Shown: in pieces, positions 7,617-14,653 of the stretch
How the letters are laid out: every line of letters begins with the position of its first letter
Position numbering within the stretch: the first letter of the stretch is position 1
Source: an uncultured Bacteroidota bacterium
Lineage (GTDB): Bacteria; Bacteroidota; Bacteroidia; Bacteroidales; SZUA-534
Assembly: GCA_937885735.1 (NCBI GenBank)
Contig: CALABN010000365.1
Span: 1 to 14,653 of the forward strand
Direction of reading: 5' to 3'
Length of the DNA: 14,653 bases
Translations under genes and position numbers: made by a program
Notes under the pieces: generated by a model
Databases searched by the model: none
Seen by the model: only the letters and a program-made list of their open reading frames with translations
What the model was told of the DNA's origin: nothing

Positions 7617-8690
7617 ATGATACATATTGTCATTACAAATGATATGTTACGTATGTTGCTTGAGATAGAATCTTGCCTGACGCGTTTTGGTTCGTGTAAA
7701 TTGCCGTTGAGCATAAGTAACAAAATGCGTAAGAATTCAAGGAAAAAAAGTTCATATGCATCTACAACAATAGAGGGCAATCCACTTACAGAACAGCAGG
7801 TCAGCGAAGTGATAGATTCTACAGAAAGACATTTCCTGAAACCAGAACAAGAAGTAAGGAACTATTTTGCGGCACTGCAATTGACAGAAGAGTATATTCG
7901 CAGAAAGACGCCGTTTTCACTTCAACTTATTTTGGCTGTTCAGAAACAGGTTGTGAAGGGCGAAAGCAAGGAAAAAATCGGGTTGCGTGGTCCGATGCCA
8001 CCAGGGGTGTTGTTTGCAGTGTATGATAGCGTTACGCATCAAGCTGACTATATTCCGCCTCAATATGACGATATTATGCCTTTGTTGAAGGAACTTATTG
8101 AATATGTGAATTCTTCAGATGACCATCCTATTGTAAAGGCTGCTATTGTTCATTATCAATTGGTTACAATTCACCCATTCGAGGATGGGAACGGAAGAAC
8201 CGCCAGAATCCTCTCCGATTACATTCTTGACTTGTATGGCTATGGTTTTGGACAAATAGGTTCTCTTGAAGAATATTTTGCATACGATGTGGAAGAATAC
8301 TACAATTCGTTGCAAATGGGGTTGCCTCCACTGTTTTACGATGGTAGGGAGAATCCGCCTCATCCTGAAATATGGATGAATTATTTCTTGCGGATGATGT
8401 TGTTGCATGCTAGGAAAGTGGTTGAGATTGCCAATCAAACGCAAACTGTTCAGATTGATGCAGGTATGTCATTCCTTTCATCAAAGGAACAGGCTTTCCT
8501 AAAGTATCTGTTGCGAAAGAATGTTATGCAGTTTACACCGATTGAAGTGGCGAAATCAATGAAGGTGAGCAACCATACCATTATTAACTGGTGTGCAGGA
8601 TTGTCAAAGAATGGGTTCCTTACTCCTAACTTGGTTAATCAGCGTATAAGGTCGTATTCGGTTACGGACTTGGCTCGAATGGCTAAATAA
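7617..8690 (+). CDS. Fic-family protein with N-terminal inhibitory motif and C-terminal winged helix
   Basis: A 357-residue stand-alone Fic protein. Fic enzymes usually transfer AMP (sometimes other nucleotides) from NTPs to hydroxyl groups on target proteins, and some also remove it. The full active-site motif HPFEDGNGRTAR spans 186-197, with catalytic His186. Residues 49-54 (STTIEG) match the inhibitory [S/T]xxxE[G/N] helix, which places it in class II (inhibitor at the N-terminus of the same chain), so it should be autoinhibited through Glu53. The hairpin that positions targets lies near 128-147. Residues about 285-357 look like a winged-helix DNA-binding domain (TPIEVAKSMKVSNHTIINW). No antitoxin partner is adjacent, so it is unlikely to be a two-gene toxin module. 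The gene is alone on the plus strand, divergent from acn. Target unknown. Confidence 0.93.
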   Translation: MIHIVITNDMLRMLLEIESCLTRFGSCKLPLSISNKMRKNSRKKSSYASTTIEGNPLTEQQVSEVIDSTERHFLKPEQEVRNYFAALQLTEEYIRRKTPFSLQLILAVQKQVVKGESKEKIGLRGPMPPGVLFAVYDSVTHQADYIPPQYDDIMPLLKELIEYVNSSDDHPIVKAAIVHYQLVTIHPFEDGNGRTARILSDYILDLYGYGFGQIGSLEEYFAYDVEEYYNSLQMGLPPLFYDGRENPPHPEIWMNYFLRMMLLHARKVVEIANQTQTVQIDAGMSFLSSKEQAFLKYLLRKNVMQFTPIEVAKSMKVSNHTIINWCAGLSKNGFLTPNLVNQRIRSYSVTDLARMAK

Positions 8691-8691
8691 T

Positions 8692-8728
8692 AAAAAACGA
8701 AGTGCCATTGCATTTTTGTGGCATTTCG
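8692..8728. terminator. Hairpin between convergent fic and LysM genes, probable terminator
   Basis: CGAAGTGCCA (8698-8707) pairs with TGGCATTTCG (8719-8728) over 10 bp including one G:U, with an 11-nt loop. On the minus strand it is followed by TTTTTT (complement of 8692-8697), so it should stop transcripts coming from the LysM gene. On the plus strand it starts 7 bases after the fic stop but lacks a good T run. Bases 8729-8962, between it and the LysM gene, hold nothing I can support. Confidence 0.55.
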
Positions 8729-8962
8729 ATTGTATTATACAAACTACCTATCCGCAAAAATGTTGTATTGCAAAGTATTCTTTGTGTTTATGTGATTATT
8801 TGATTCGTTTTAAATAATTACAATTTCAGTCTCGATTGCGTTCAAAGAAATCAATCTTGTTTTCGATTTCCTCAAATTTTTGGTTTATCGAATAACGCGA
8901 TTTGCCCATTGACGAAACTAAGTGCCACGAATTGATTTTACTCTGTTTCAGTATTTGTTTTT

Positions 8963-11059
8963 CTACTTTTCAGGATACGAGGCCGTCTTCTTGACAGTGT
9001 AGTCTTTGCCGTAGTCGAGAATGTAGATTGCGGTGTTTTGGTAACCGCCTTGGTCAGAGAATGGCACAAAGTTGAATTCAGTCTGCAACAATGGTGCCTT
9101 GTGGTACATAATGTATTTCCTGAAATCGTGGCCATACTTGTTGAGTGCAGAACAGAAATACATTGTTATGTCGTATCCTTGGAATGCCATACGGTCAGGC
9201 TCCGTGTTCAGAATGTTGCGGTAGTTGCGGACGAAATCGATTATTTCAGGTTTTGAATAGTCGATGTAAGAGTTTGACAGATAATGGGTTTGCGTGTTGT
9301 GGAAATTGTCAATGTCGATGCTCTCGAAACGCTCCCACGTCTGACGGCCAAACACTTTCACGTTGTATTCATACGAATAGCCGTTGAGTTTACCCATTAC
9401 GTCGGTTACAAATGCGCGGTCGGTTGACGGAATGATGACAATGTTCTCCCTGCCCTTCATAAATGCGCTGTTCAGCATATCGCCACTTGTGCTGTAGTAG
9501 TAATACTCGTTGTAACGCACTTGGTCTAGGTTGTCGCTCTTGATTGATGCGTAGAACTGACGTTTGAACTCGGCAATGTAGTTGTATTCCGACTCGTATT
9601 CCTGATTCTTGGCGTTGCCGTTGTGAATCACGATGTAGTTTTTGGTGTCGATTTGGTTAAGGTAGTCGGCCACATACTTCATCTGGATGTCGGGTGTTGG
9701 TGCAACCTGGAAGGCGTATGGGTTGTGGTCGATAAATGCAGGTTTTACTGACAGTGGCGATACAATGTTTATCTGATGTTCCCACGCATAGTCGCCAACA
9801 ACTTGCAGTTCACCGCTGAATGCAGGCCCGATGAACAGGTTGAAGTCTGACAGGTCGTGGTTGCGCAGATAGTTGGCAATGTAAAGACTGTCACCTTTTG
9901 TATCAATTATTTGGAGATTGAACGAAAGCCCTTGCTTTTTCAGTTCGTTCAAGGCAAGCAATGAGCCAGCGTAGAATTCAATGTAGTTCTTCGACTTGCT
10001 GTATATCTTGCCTGTCTTGTCGCTCCAGCCTGTGGTATCGTTCATATTGAAGTAGAAAGGCAGTAGCAATGCCACATTGTATGTCTTTGTAGGGTCGAAT
10101 TTGGCATCTTGTGCCGTGTGCATCAGTCGGTTGTCGGCTTCGTAAGCCTCAATGCGCTGTCTTTCGGCATCGCTTATTTTGGGCTCTTGAGCAACAACTG
10201 GCTCGGCAACAGGTTCAACAGTCTTTTGTTCGGCATTTACGTTTACTGCGCCCTTTGGAATTCGTATGAGTTCGCCCTCCTGAACGCCTCGTTTCTTGAG
10301 GTCTGGATTCAGTTTGAGCAATGTCTTTTCGTTGATTTGGTATGCCTTTGCAATGCCGTAAATGGTTTCCTGCTTTTCTACCTTGTGAAGGTCGAAGTCG
10401 CCGACTATCACCTCTTCGGCAACGTCTTTCTGGACAGGCACTTTGAGTGTCTCGTCAACCTGAATGTTGCGTCCAACTATGTCAGGATTGAGTTTCTCGA
10501 TTTCGGCAGGTGTGGTCTGGTATTTGCGGGCAATTCCGTACAATGTTTCCTGTTTTTCAACCTTGTGAAAGACGAAAGCCGTGTCGGCAGGCTGAATTTC
10601 AGCATCTGCGCTTTCTTCTACTGAAGTCTTGATTCTCAATCGGTCGCCAATTTTTATACCCAATTCCGAACCTGGATTTAGTTTGTAAAGTTCATCAATG
10701 CTGATGCCGTAACGTTTGGCAATATTGTAAGGTGTATCTCCTTTTGTGATAAGGTGATAGTTGTATTTTTCCTCAACCTTTACTTCAGGTTTGATGCGCA
10801 CCTTTATATATTGGTCGGGATGAATCTGGTAAGTAAGTTGCGGGTTGTCGCTGATGATTGTGTCGACAGGAATCTCGTAGGCACGGCTGATGGCGCTCAA
10901 AGTCTCGCCTTTTCTGACAATGTGTATGTAGTATTCTTTTCCATTCAGGTTTACCTTGTTGTTGGGATGCTTTATTGTTTCATCTTGAGCCACAATAACT
11001 TGCATAGCCGAAATCAATATTGTGGCTATCAGGAAAATGGATTTTTTAGCGCTCATCAT
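8963..11059 (-). CDS. Exported protein: four LysM repeats plus periplasmic-binding-protein-like domain
   Basis: A 698-residue secreted, probably periplasmic protein. From the ATG at 11057-11059 the N-terminus (MMSAKKSIFLIATILISAMQ) is a signal peptide ending VIVAQ, with no lipobox cysteine. Four LysM modules follow at about 44-89, 101-143, 164-208 and 223-268; LysM binds GlcNAc-containing glycans such as peptidoglycan. Modules 3 and 4 both begin HKVEKQET, suggesting recent duplication. After a Pro/Val/Glu-rich linker, about 325-690 resembles type I periplasmic binding proteins (YNVALLLPFYF; FNLFIGPAFSGELQVV), as in the Bacteroidota LysM-PBP1 proteins. No transporter genes are adjacent, so a ligand-uptake role is doubtful and a wall-sensing or structural role is possible. 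An upstream in-frame ATG at 11080 lies inside the promoter -7 box and is rejected. It is flanked by terminators and probably monocistronic. Confidence 0.9.
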   Translation of the reverse strand: MMSAKKSIFLIATILISAMQVIVAQDETIKHPNNKVNLNGKEYYIHIVRKGETLSAISRAYEIPVDTIISDNPQLTYQIHPDQYIKVRIKPEVKVEEKYNYHLITKGDTPYNIAKRYGISIDELYKLNPGSELGIKIGDRLRIKTSVEESADAEIQPADTAFVFHKVEKQETLYGIARKYQTTPAEIEKLNPDIVGRNIQVDETLKVPVQKDVAEEVIVGDFDLHKVEKQETIYGIAKAYQINEKTLLKLNPDLKKRGVQEGELIRIPKGAVNVNAEQKTVEPVAEPVVAQEPKISDAERQRIEAYEADNRLMHTAQDAKFDPTKTYNVALLLPFYFNMNDTTGWSDKTGKIYSKSKNYIEFYAGSLLALNELKKQGLSFNLQIIDTKGDSLYIANYLRNHDLSDFNLFIGPAFSGELQVVGDYAWEHQINIVSPLSVKPAFIDHNPYAFQVAPTPDIQMKYVADYLNQIDTKNYIVIHNGNAKNQEYESEYNYIAEFKRQFYASIKSDNLDQVRYNEYYYYSTSGDMLNSAFMKGRENIVIIPSTDRAFVTDVMGKLNGYSYEYNVKVFGRQTWERFESIDIDNFHNTQTHYLSNSYIDYSKPEIIDFVRNYRNILNTEPDRMAFQGYDITMYFCSALNKYGHDFRKYIMYHKAPLLQTEFNFVPFSDQGGYQNTAIYILDYGKDYTVKKTASYPEK

Positions 11060-11077
11060 TATTTCAGTTTTGAACCT

Positions 11078-11085
11078 CAAAAGTA
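11078..11085 (-). promoter_or_regulatory. Bacteroidota-type -7 element for the LysM/PBP gene
   Basis: The minus strand reads TACTTTTG, an exact TAnnTTTG match. Transcription would start near 11071, giving a 12-base leader to ATG 11059. Because it covers the alternative upstream ATG (11080), it argues for the shorter protein. No -33 box is evident. Confidence 0.45.
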
Positions 11086-11156
11086 ATAAAAAGTGTTGAG
11101 ATTTTGGATTCCATGTAATTTGTTATCACAAATCGTCCATTGGACTCGTTTTGCCA

Positions 11157-11195
11157 ATAAAAAAATCCTGTTACGTTGTCGGTAACAGGATTTTT
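11157..11195. terminator. Strong bidirectional terminator after dnaA
   Basis: AAAAATCCTGTTAC (11161-11174) and GTAACAGGATTTTT (11182-11195) form a perfect 14-bp stem with a 7-nt loop. It starts about 20 bases past the dnaA stop. The minus strand has a long T run on exit (11158-11165), and the plus strand also ends in T. It separates dnaA from the promoter of the LysM gene. Confidence 0.92.
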
Positions 11196-11214
11196 CTTTC
11201 AATATAGTCGGTTG

Positions 11215-12642
11215 TTACATTTTCAGTTTCTTCTCTATTTCATCGATGTAGCCTTTGAACTGGCGGTCGGTGTCAATAAGGTTGTTGACAGTCTTGCAAG
11301 CGTGCAGAACAGTTGCGTGGTCCTTGCCACCTATTTGCGAGCCGATGGTTGCCAACGAAAGTTTTGTCATATTCTTTGCGAAGTACATTGCAATCTGGCG
11401 TGCCTGTACTATTTCGCGCTTGCGAGTCTTTGAAGTGATGGAATCCGTCTGAAGGTTGAAATAGTCGCAAACCACCTTCTGTATGTAGCCAACGCTCAAT
11501 TCGCGTGTTGTGTTCTTAACAAGTTTGTCGATAATCTGGCGGGCCAATTCAATGGTTATGGTCTCGCGGTTCAGTGTTGAATGGGCGAGCAAAGAAATCA
11601 ATGCGCCCTCAAGTTCCCTGATGTTGTTGGTAATGTGTGCGGCAACGTAGTCAAGAATGTCGTCGCTAACCTCGATGCCCTCGTTGTAAGCGTATTGCTT
11701 GAGAATCGACTTGCGTGCCTCGTAGTCAGGGTTTGTTAGTTCAGCCGACAATCCCCATTTGAATCGCGACAGCAGACGGTCTTCAATGCCCTGCAAATCG
11801 GCAGGTGCCTTGTCTGACGTGATTATCAGTTGCTTGCCTGTTTGGTGCAGATGGTTGAAAATCTCGAAGAAGATGTCTTGAGTCTTTTCCTTGCCTGCAA
11901 GTTCGTGGATGTCATCAATAATCAGCAAGTCTATCATTTGATAGAAGTGCAGGAAGTCGTTGCGGTTGTTGTTCATTGTGGCATCGGCAAATTGAGTGCT
12001 GAACTCGTGACCTGTCACATACAATACAACCTTGTCCTGATAGCGGTCCTTTGTTTCAATGCCTATGGCTTGAGCCAAATGTGTCTTGCCCAAACCAGAG
12101 CCACCATATATGAACAGCGGATTGAAAGTTGTCTTGCCAGGATTTGTGGCAATGGCGTATCCTGCTGAACGTGCCAGGCGGTTGAATTCGCCTTCGACAA
12201 GACGGCTGAATGTGTTGCGGTTGTTCAGTTTTGGGTCGATTTGCAGTTTCTGTATGCCTGGAATTACAAATGGATTTTTGATTGAGGAATGGTCTTTGTT
12301 TGGCAAGTTTACAGGGTCGTTGTACAAATCCTTCTTGTTGTTGGTAGGCAACTTTATCACGGTTGGCTGGGCATGAGGCATCATGTTGTTTTGCATTACA
12401 ACATTGTACTCAAGTCCTGCGCCTTCGCCTAATTCAGTATGCAAAGCCTTGCGCAGAAGGTCGATGTATGTTTCCTCCAAATATTCATAATAGAATGTAC
12501 TTGGAACCTGAATGGTTAAAACTTTTCCATTTAACTTTACAGGAATTATGGTCTCAAACCATGTTTTGTACTCTGCAGATTTTACATTGTCCTTAATAAA
12601 CCGCAGACAATTTGACCAAACTTGATTAAAATCCTTATCCAT
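11215..12642 (-). CDS. dnaA: Chromosomal replication initiator DnaA
   Basis: AAA+ ATPase that binds DnaA boxes and opens oriC; also a transcription factor. The 475 residues have normal domain order. Domain I (about 1-85, VWSNCLRFIKDNV, YKTWFETI) binds helicase and partners. A variable linker runs about 86-140. The AAA+ domain (about 141-350) has Walker A GGSGLGKT (180-187), Walker B LLIIDDIH (239-246) and the sensor and arginine-finger region DRLLSRFKWG (288-297). The C-terminal DNA-binding domain contains the DnaA signature GGKDHATVLHACKTV (438-452). The frame is open up to an ATG at 12682-12684, but MDKDFNQVWS at 12640-12642 matches family N-termini and is chosen. A strong terminator follows, and a hairpin and A/T-rich region precede it. 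All functional motifs are intact. Confidence 0.97.
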   Translation of the reverse strand: MDKDFNQVWSNCLRFIKDNVKSAEYKTWFETIIPVKLNGKVLTIQVPSTFYYEYLEETYIDLLRKALHTELGEGAGLEYNVVMQNNMMPHAQPTVIKLPTNNKKDLYNDPVNLPNKDHSSIKNPFVIPGIQKLQIDPKLNNRNTFSRLVEGEFNRLARSAGYAIATNPGKTTFNPLFIYGGSGLGKTHLAQAIGIETKDRYQDKVVLYVTGHEFSTQFADATMNNNRNDFLHFYQMIDLLIIDDIHELAGKEKTQDIFFEIFNHLHQTGKQLIITSDKAPADLQGIEDRLLSRFKWGLSAELTNPDYEARKSILKQYAYNEGIEVSDDILDYVAAHITNNIRELEGALISLLAHSTLNRETITIELARQIIDKLVKNTTRELSVGYIQKVVCDYFNLQTDSITSKTRKREIVQARQIAMYFAKNMTKLSLATIGSQIGGKDHATVLHACKTVNNLIDTDRQFKGYIDEIEKKLKM

Positions 12643-12692
12643 TTGATTAATAATGACTTTTATTTTGTGTGTTTCGATGTACAAACATTGTT

Positions 12693-12719
12693 AAAAAATC
12701 GGAGAAAAAAAACCGATTT
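12693..12719 (-). terminator. Hairpin upstream of dnaA, possible terminator of incoming transcripts
   Basis: AAATCGG (12696-12702) and CCGATTT (12713-12719) are perfect 7-bp arms around a 10-nt A-rich loop. On the minus strand the stem runs straight into a short T run. It sits about 50 bases before the dnaA ATG and could stop transcripts from the amidase gene, or be part of the dnaA leader. Confidence 0.4.
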
Positions 12720-12892
12720 GCCTGTTGCATTTTTCGTATTTCCGTTATTGTTCTAAATATCAATCAAAAAAAATTTCAAGTTTTTTAAAATATTTTATAA
12801 TTGATTGATAATCAGTTTACTGCAAGTAAGTTTTATAACTTGTTGAAAACTAATTTGGTAATTTTTTTGATTTGGTTTAAGTGAATTTTTTG

Positions 12893-12906
12893 GTCAAAAT
12901 TTTGAC
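12893..12906. repeat. 14-bp perfect palindrome
   Basis: GTCAAAATTTTGAC is its own reverse complement. It lies in the A/T-rich dnaA upstream region and is followed by ATTTGATTAAAAAA. It could be a binding site for a dimeric protein; no known regulator is recognised. Confidence 0.5.
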
Positions 12907-12984
12907 AAAAATTTGATTAAAAAACGATAAAAAATCAATCTGTTTTCAACTCGTTTTTTTCCGTTGTGAACAAGTCACTTTTTT

Positions 12985-13013
12985 CAGCCAAAGGCAGTTA
13001 GTTTTATTGGCTG
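12985..13013. repeat. 7-bp inverted repeat downstream of the amidase gene
   Basis: CAGCCAA (12985-12991) and TTGGCTG (13007-13013) flank a 15-nt spacer, about 37 bases past the amidase stop. The plus-strand side is followed by TTTT, but the amidase reads on the minus strand, where the hairpin is followed by A. It is therefore not a convincing terminator for that gene. Confidence 0.3.
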
Positions 13014-13049
13014 TTTTGGACGTATTTTATCAAAGACAAATGCTAAAAA

Positions 13050-14135
13050 TCACTTTTCCAGTTTCTTTGCTTCGTCCATCGATATCTTGCTGTTGTTGTT
13101 GAACGGCACTATAAAGGCATCAGGATATTCCGCCTTTATTGACTCTTTGAATTGTTTGGCCTCGGCAAGTGTGCCGAATTTTCCAATAAAGTATTTGTAC
13201 TTGTTGCCGTCCTTGAACTCGTAGATGTCGGGCTTGCCTTTGAATTTATCTTGAGGCGATGCTACGGGTGTCGATGTGGTGGCGACTTGCAGTCTGTAGC
13301 AAAGTGAGTTTTCAACAATTTCGTGAGAGGTTGCCTTTTGCACCTCCACCTCTTCTTGGCTCAATGTCGAGAAATAACTTTTTATGGCGCGGTAGATGGC
13401 TGAAGCCAGATAGTCCTGTCCTTCTTTCGACATCAGGTATTTTTCTTCCTCTTCGTTGGAAATGAAGCCTGTTTCAATGAGGATGCTTGGCATTTTGGTG
13501 TGCCACAAGACAAGGAATCCAGCCTGCTTTACACCACGGTCGAACCTTTTGGCCTTGTCGCGGAATTCATCTTGCACCATTGATGCCAGTTCCAGGCTTT
13601 TGTCGAGATACACGTTTTGCATCAGCGAGAAAATGATGTACGATTCTGCCGATGAAGGGTCGAATCCTTCATATTTTGTGTTGTAGTCTTGCTCCAGCAC
13701 GATTACAGAGTTTTCCTTTTGAGCCACGTCGAGGTTGCCTTGCGATTTGTGCAGACCCATTGCGAATGTCTCGGTTCCGTATGGTTTGGTGTTTTTGTTT
13801 GAGTTGGCGTGGATTGACACAAACAGGTCGGCGTTGTTCTTGTTTGCTATTGCGGCACGTTGGTCGAGAGGAACGAAGAAATCATCGTCGCGGGTATATA
13901 TTACTTTGGTGTCAGGAAGATTCTTGCTGATGTACTCGCCTACCTTTTTTGTGATTGACAGAACAATGTCTTTTTCCTTTGCCTGCTTGCCAACAGCACC
14001 AGTGTCGTGTCCGCCGTGACCAGCATCTAAAACTACGGTGTGCTTGTTTGCAGGCGTTTTTTGTGCGTTGGCTACGGTGCTGTTCAGACTAAATATCGAT
14101 ATTGTTAGAATTGCAAGTACAAAATTTCGGTTCAT
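13050..14135 (-). CDS. N-acetylmuramoyl-L-alanine amidase (Amidase_3) with SPOR-like tail
   Basis: A 361-residue exported zinc amidase that cuts the bond between N-acetylmuramic acid and the stem peptide in the periplasm, probably in daughter-cell separation. The signal peptide is MNRNFVLAILTISIFSLNST, with cleavage likely after VANAQ (about residue 25). The Amidase_3 domain (about 32-255) has the zinc ligands His40 (DAGHGG), Glu54 (KEKD) and His109 (SIHANS), and the catalytic Glu221 (LIETGFIS). An insertion at about 125-185 sits where division amidases of the AmiB/AmiC type carry a blocking helix, so activation by a partner is plausible. Residues about 275-350 (CYRLQVATT; YKYFIGKFGTLAEAKQFKES) resemble a SPOR domain, which binds denuded glycan at septa. 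It is divergent from the OstA-like gene. Active-site residues are complete. Confidence 0.93.
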   Translation of the reverse strand: MNRNFVLAILTISIFSLNSTVANAQKTPANKHTVVLDAGHGGHDTGAVGKQAKEKDIVLSITKKVGEYISKNLPDTKVIYTRDDDFFVPLDQRAAIANKNNADLFVSIHANSNKNTKPYGTETFAMGLHKSQGNLDVAQKENSVIVLEQDYNTKYEGFDPSSAESYIIFSLMQNVYLDKSLELASMVQDEFRDKAKRFDRGVKQAGFLVLWHTKMPSILIETGFISNEEEEKYLMSKEGQDYLASAIYRAIKSYFSTLSQEEVEVQKATSHEIVENSLCYRLQVATTSTPVASPQDKFKGKPDIYEFKDGNKYKYFIGKFGTLAEAKQFKESIKAEYPDAFIVPFNNNSKISMDEAKKLEK

Positions 14136-14170
14136 GCTTTATTGGCACTTTAAAAATGATTAGTTTTGGC

Positions 14171-14197
14171 ACGCAATAATAATATGTGTTATTGCGT
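14171..14197. repeat. 9-bp perfect inverted repeat in the amidase/OstA divergent promoter region
   Basis: ACGCAATAA (14171-14179) and TTATTGCGT (14189-14197) are exact inverted copies with a 9-nt spacer. The element lies 36 bases before the amidase ATG and 28 bases before the likely OstA-like start. It is not followed by T runs on either strand, so it fits an operator for a dimeric regulator better than a terminator. Confidence 0.5.
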
Positions 14198-14224
14198 AAC
14201 AAAAATAGTATATTTCTATTTGAT

Positions 14225-14653
14225 TTGAAAACAAAAGGTCTTATTGCGACAATAATATTAAGTTTAATCATTTGTTTAACAGTTGATGCTCAAATTGTTG
14301 AAAATGATTCTACTAAAAACGTCGCAACAAACGATACGATAGCAAAGCCGATTGCTGACAGTTCAGGTGTCAGCATTGCGGATACCACAACACTAATTGA
14401 TTCGGTTGGCGCCCCAAAGCCCAAGCCGAAAAAGCAATTGTTGACTTCCGACGTCAAGACAAGTGCCAAGGACTCAATGATTATGTCGCTTGACGGTAAG
14501 AAAGTTTTCCTTTTTGGTGATGCAAAAATAGAATTTGAGGACATAACCCTAACTGCCGCCTACATTGAGGCCGATTTGGACGAAGGAATCATTTATGCAG
14601 AAGGTGTTGCCGATACTACCGGCAAAGTTGAAGGGCAGCCTGTCTTTAATCAG
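14225..14653 (+). CDS. OstA/LptD-like LPS-assembly family protein, N-terminal part (runs off the end)
   Basis: The first 143 codons of an exported protein whose end lies outside the window. Its likely start is TTG at 14225-14227; the frame is closed upstream by TAA at 14180-14182, and no ATG gives a signal peptide. From that start the product begins M-K-T-K-G-L-I-A-T-I-I-L-S-L-I-I-C-L, followed by TVDAQ, a clear signal peptide. GTG at 14186 is an alternative but would put charged and extra hydrophobic residues in front. After a Ser/Thr/Asp-rich linker, residues about 80-143 (SLDGKKVFLFGDAKIEFED, then IYAEGVADTTGKVEGQPVF) match the OstA/LptA-like jellyroll strands found at the N-terminus of Bacteroidota LptD-like proteins. 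These proteins bridge or insert LPS at the outer membrane. LptA-type or LptD-type cannot be decided without the missing part. Confidence 0.75.
   Translation, partial: MKTKGLIATIILSLIICLTVDAQIVENDSTKNVATNDTIAKPIADSSGVSIADTTTLIDSVGAPKPKPKKQLLTSDVKTSAKDSMIMSLDGKKVFLFGDAKIEFEDITLTAAYIEADLDEGIIYAEGVADTTGKVEGQPVFNQ

Larger units (their letters stand above)
12720..13049. other. A/T-rich region upstream of dnaA, candidate replication origin
   Basis: No gene is seen in the 407 bases between the dnaA start and the amidase stop. The region is very A/T-rich with many A and T runs. It holds three 9-mers close to DnaA boxes: TTTTCAACA on the minus strand at 12841-12849, TTTTCAACT at 12943-12951, and TTGTTCACA on the minus strand at 12965-12973 (two mismatches to TTATCCACA). 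It also holds a 14-bp palindrome at 12893-12906 and a TTACT-GCA-AGTAA inverted repeat at 12817-12829. An origin beside dnaA is common in bacteria but not universal in Bacteroidota, and no perfect DnaA box is present. Confidence 0.35.

Noticed and set aside
8826..8909. Minus-strand 27-codon frame starting MGKSRYSINQ, charged and possibly helical
   Set aside because: No promoter, recognisable family or conservation evidence. Frames of this length are common by chance.
11060..11080. Upstream ATG at 11080 for the LysM protein
   Set aside because: It lies inside the -7 promoter match and would put charged residues before the signal peptide.
12643..12684. Longer dnaA start at 12684
   Set aside because: The extra 14 residues are not typical of DnaA, whereas MDKDFNQVW fits the family start.
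12985..13013. Hairpin as amidase terminator
   Set aside because: On the strand of the gene it is followed by A, not T.

Overview
The window looks like chromosomal DNA from a member of the Bacteroidota, probably Bacteroidales. Three things support this. Several genes are preceded by matches to the Bacteroidota -7 element TAnnTTTG, and strong Shine-Dalgarno sequences are not obvious. Several proteins have forms typical of the group: a LysM plus periplasmic-binding-protein fusion, an amidase with a SPOR-like tail, and an OstA-like envelope protein. The third is a tightly packed aconitase / isocitrate dehydrogenase / citrate synthase cluster. Genus cannot be told from the sequence alone.

Layout. 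Bases 1-441 are a mosaic: the C-terminal part of histidyl-tRNA synthetase (hisS, +), about 25 codons from the C-terminus of an ABC exporter (+), then the truncated 3' part of a cation:proton antiporter gene (-). Nothing here is a complete gene, and an assembly or amplification chimera is the simplest reading. From about 410 rightward the sequence looks like ordinary chromosome. It holds the antiporter (-), a queuosine-precursor transporter of the YhhQ family (-), and the TCA operon acn-icd-gltA (-, transcribed from about 7390 down to a strong terminator near 2380). A divergent Fic-family protein follows (+), then the LysM/PBP1-like envelope protein (-), dnaA (-), an AT-rich candidate origin or leader region, an N-acetylmuramoyl-L-alanine amidase (-), and the start of an OstA/LptD-like gene (+) that runs off the right end. 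That last gene seems to start with TTG.

How the genes fit together. The three TCA enzymes catalyse consecutive steps (oxaloacetate plus acetyl-CoA to citrate, citrate to isocitrate, isocitrate to 2-oxoglutarate) and are separated by only 5 and 10 bases, so they are almost certainly one transcript. The LysM protein, the amidase and the OstA-like protein all act in the envelope. DnaA starts replication, and the 407 bases upstream of it hold DnaA-box-like 9-mers, a 14-bp palindrome and long A/T runs.

I see no mobile element, CRISPR array, RNA gene or clearly new multi-gene system. The points most worth checking are the chimeric left edge, a citrate synthase whose C-terminus lacks a normally conserved active-site arginine, a helically spaced triple repeat in the acn/fic intergenic region, and an inverted repeat between the amidase and OstA-like genes.
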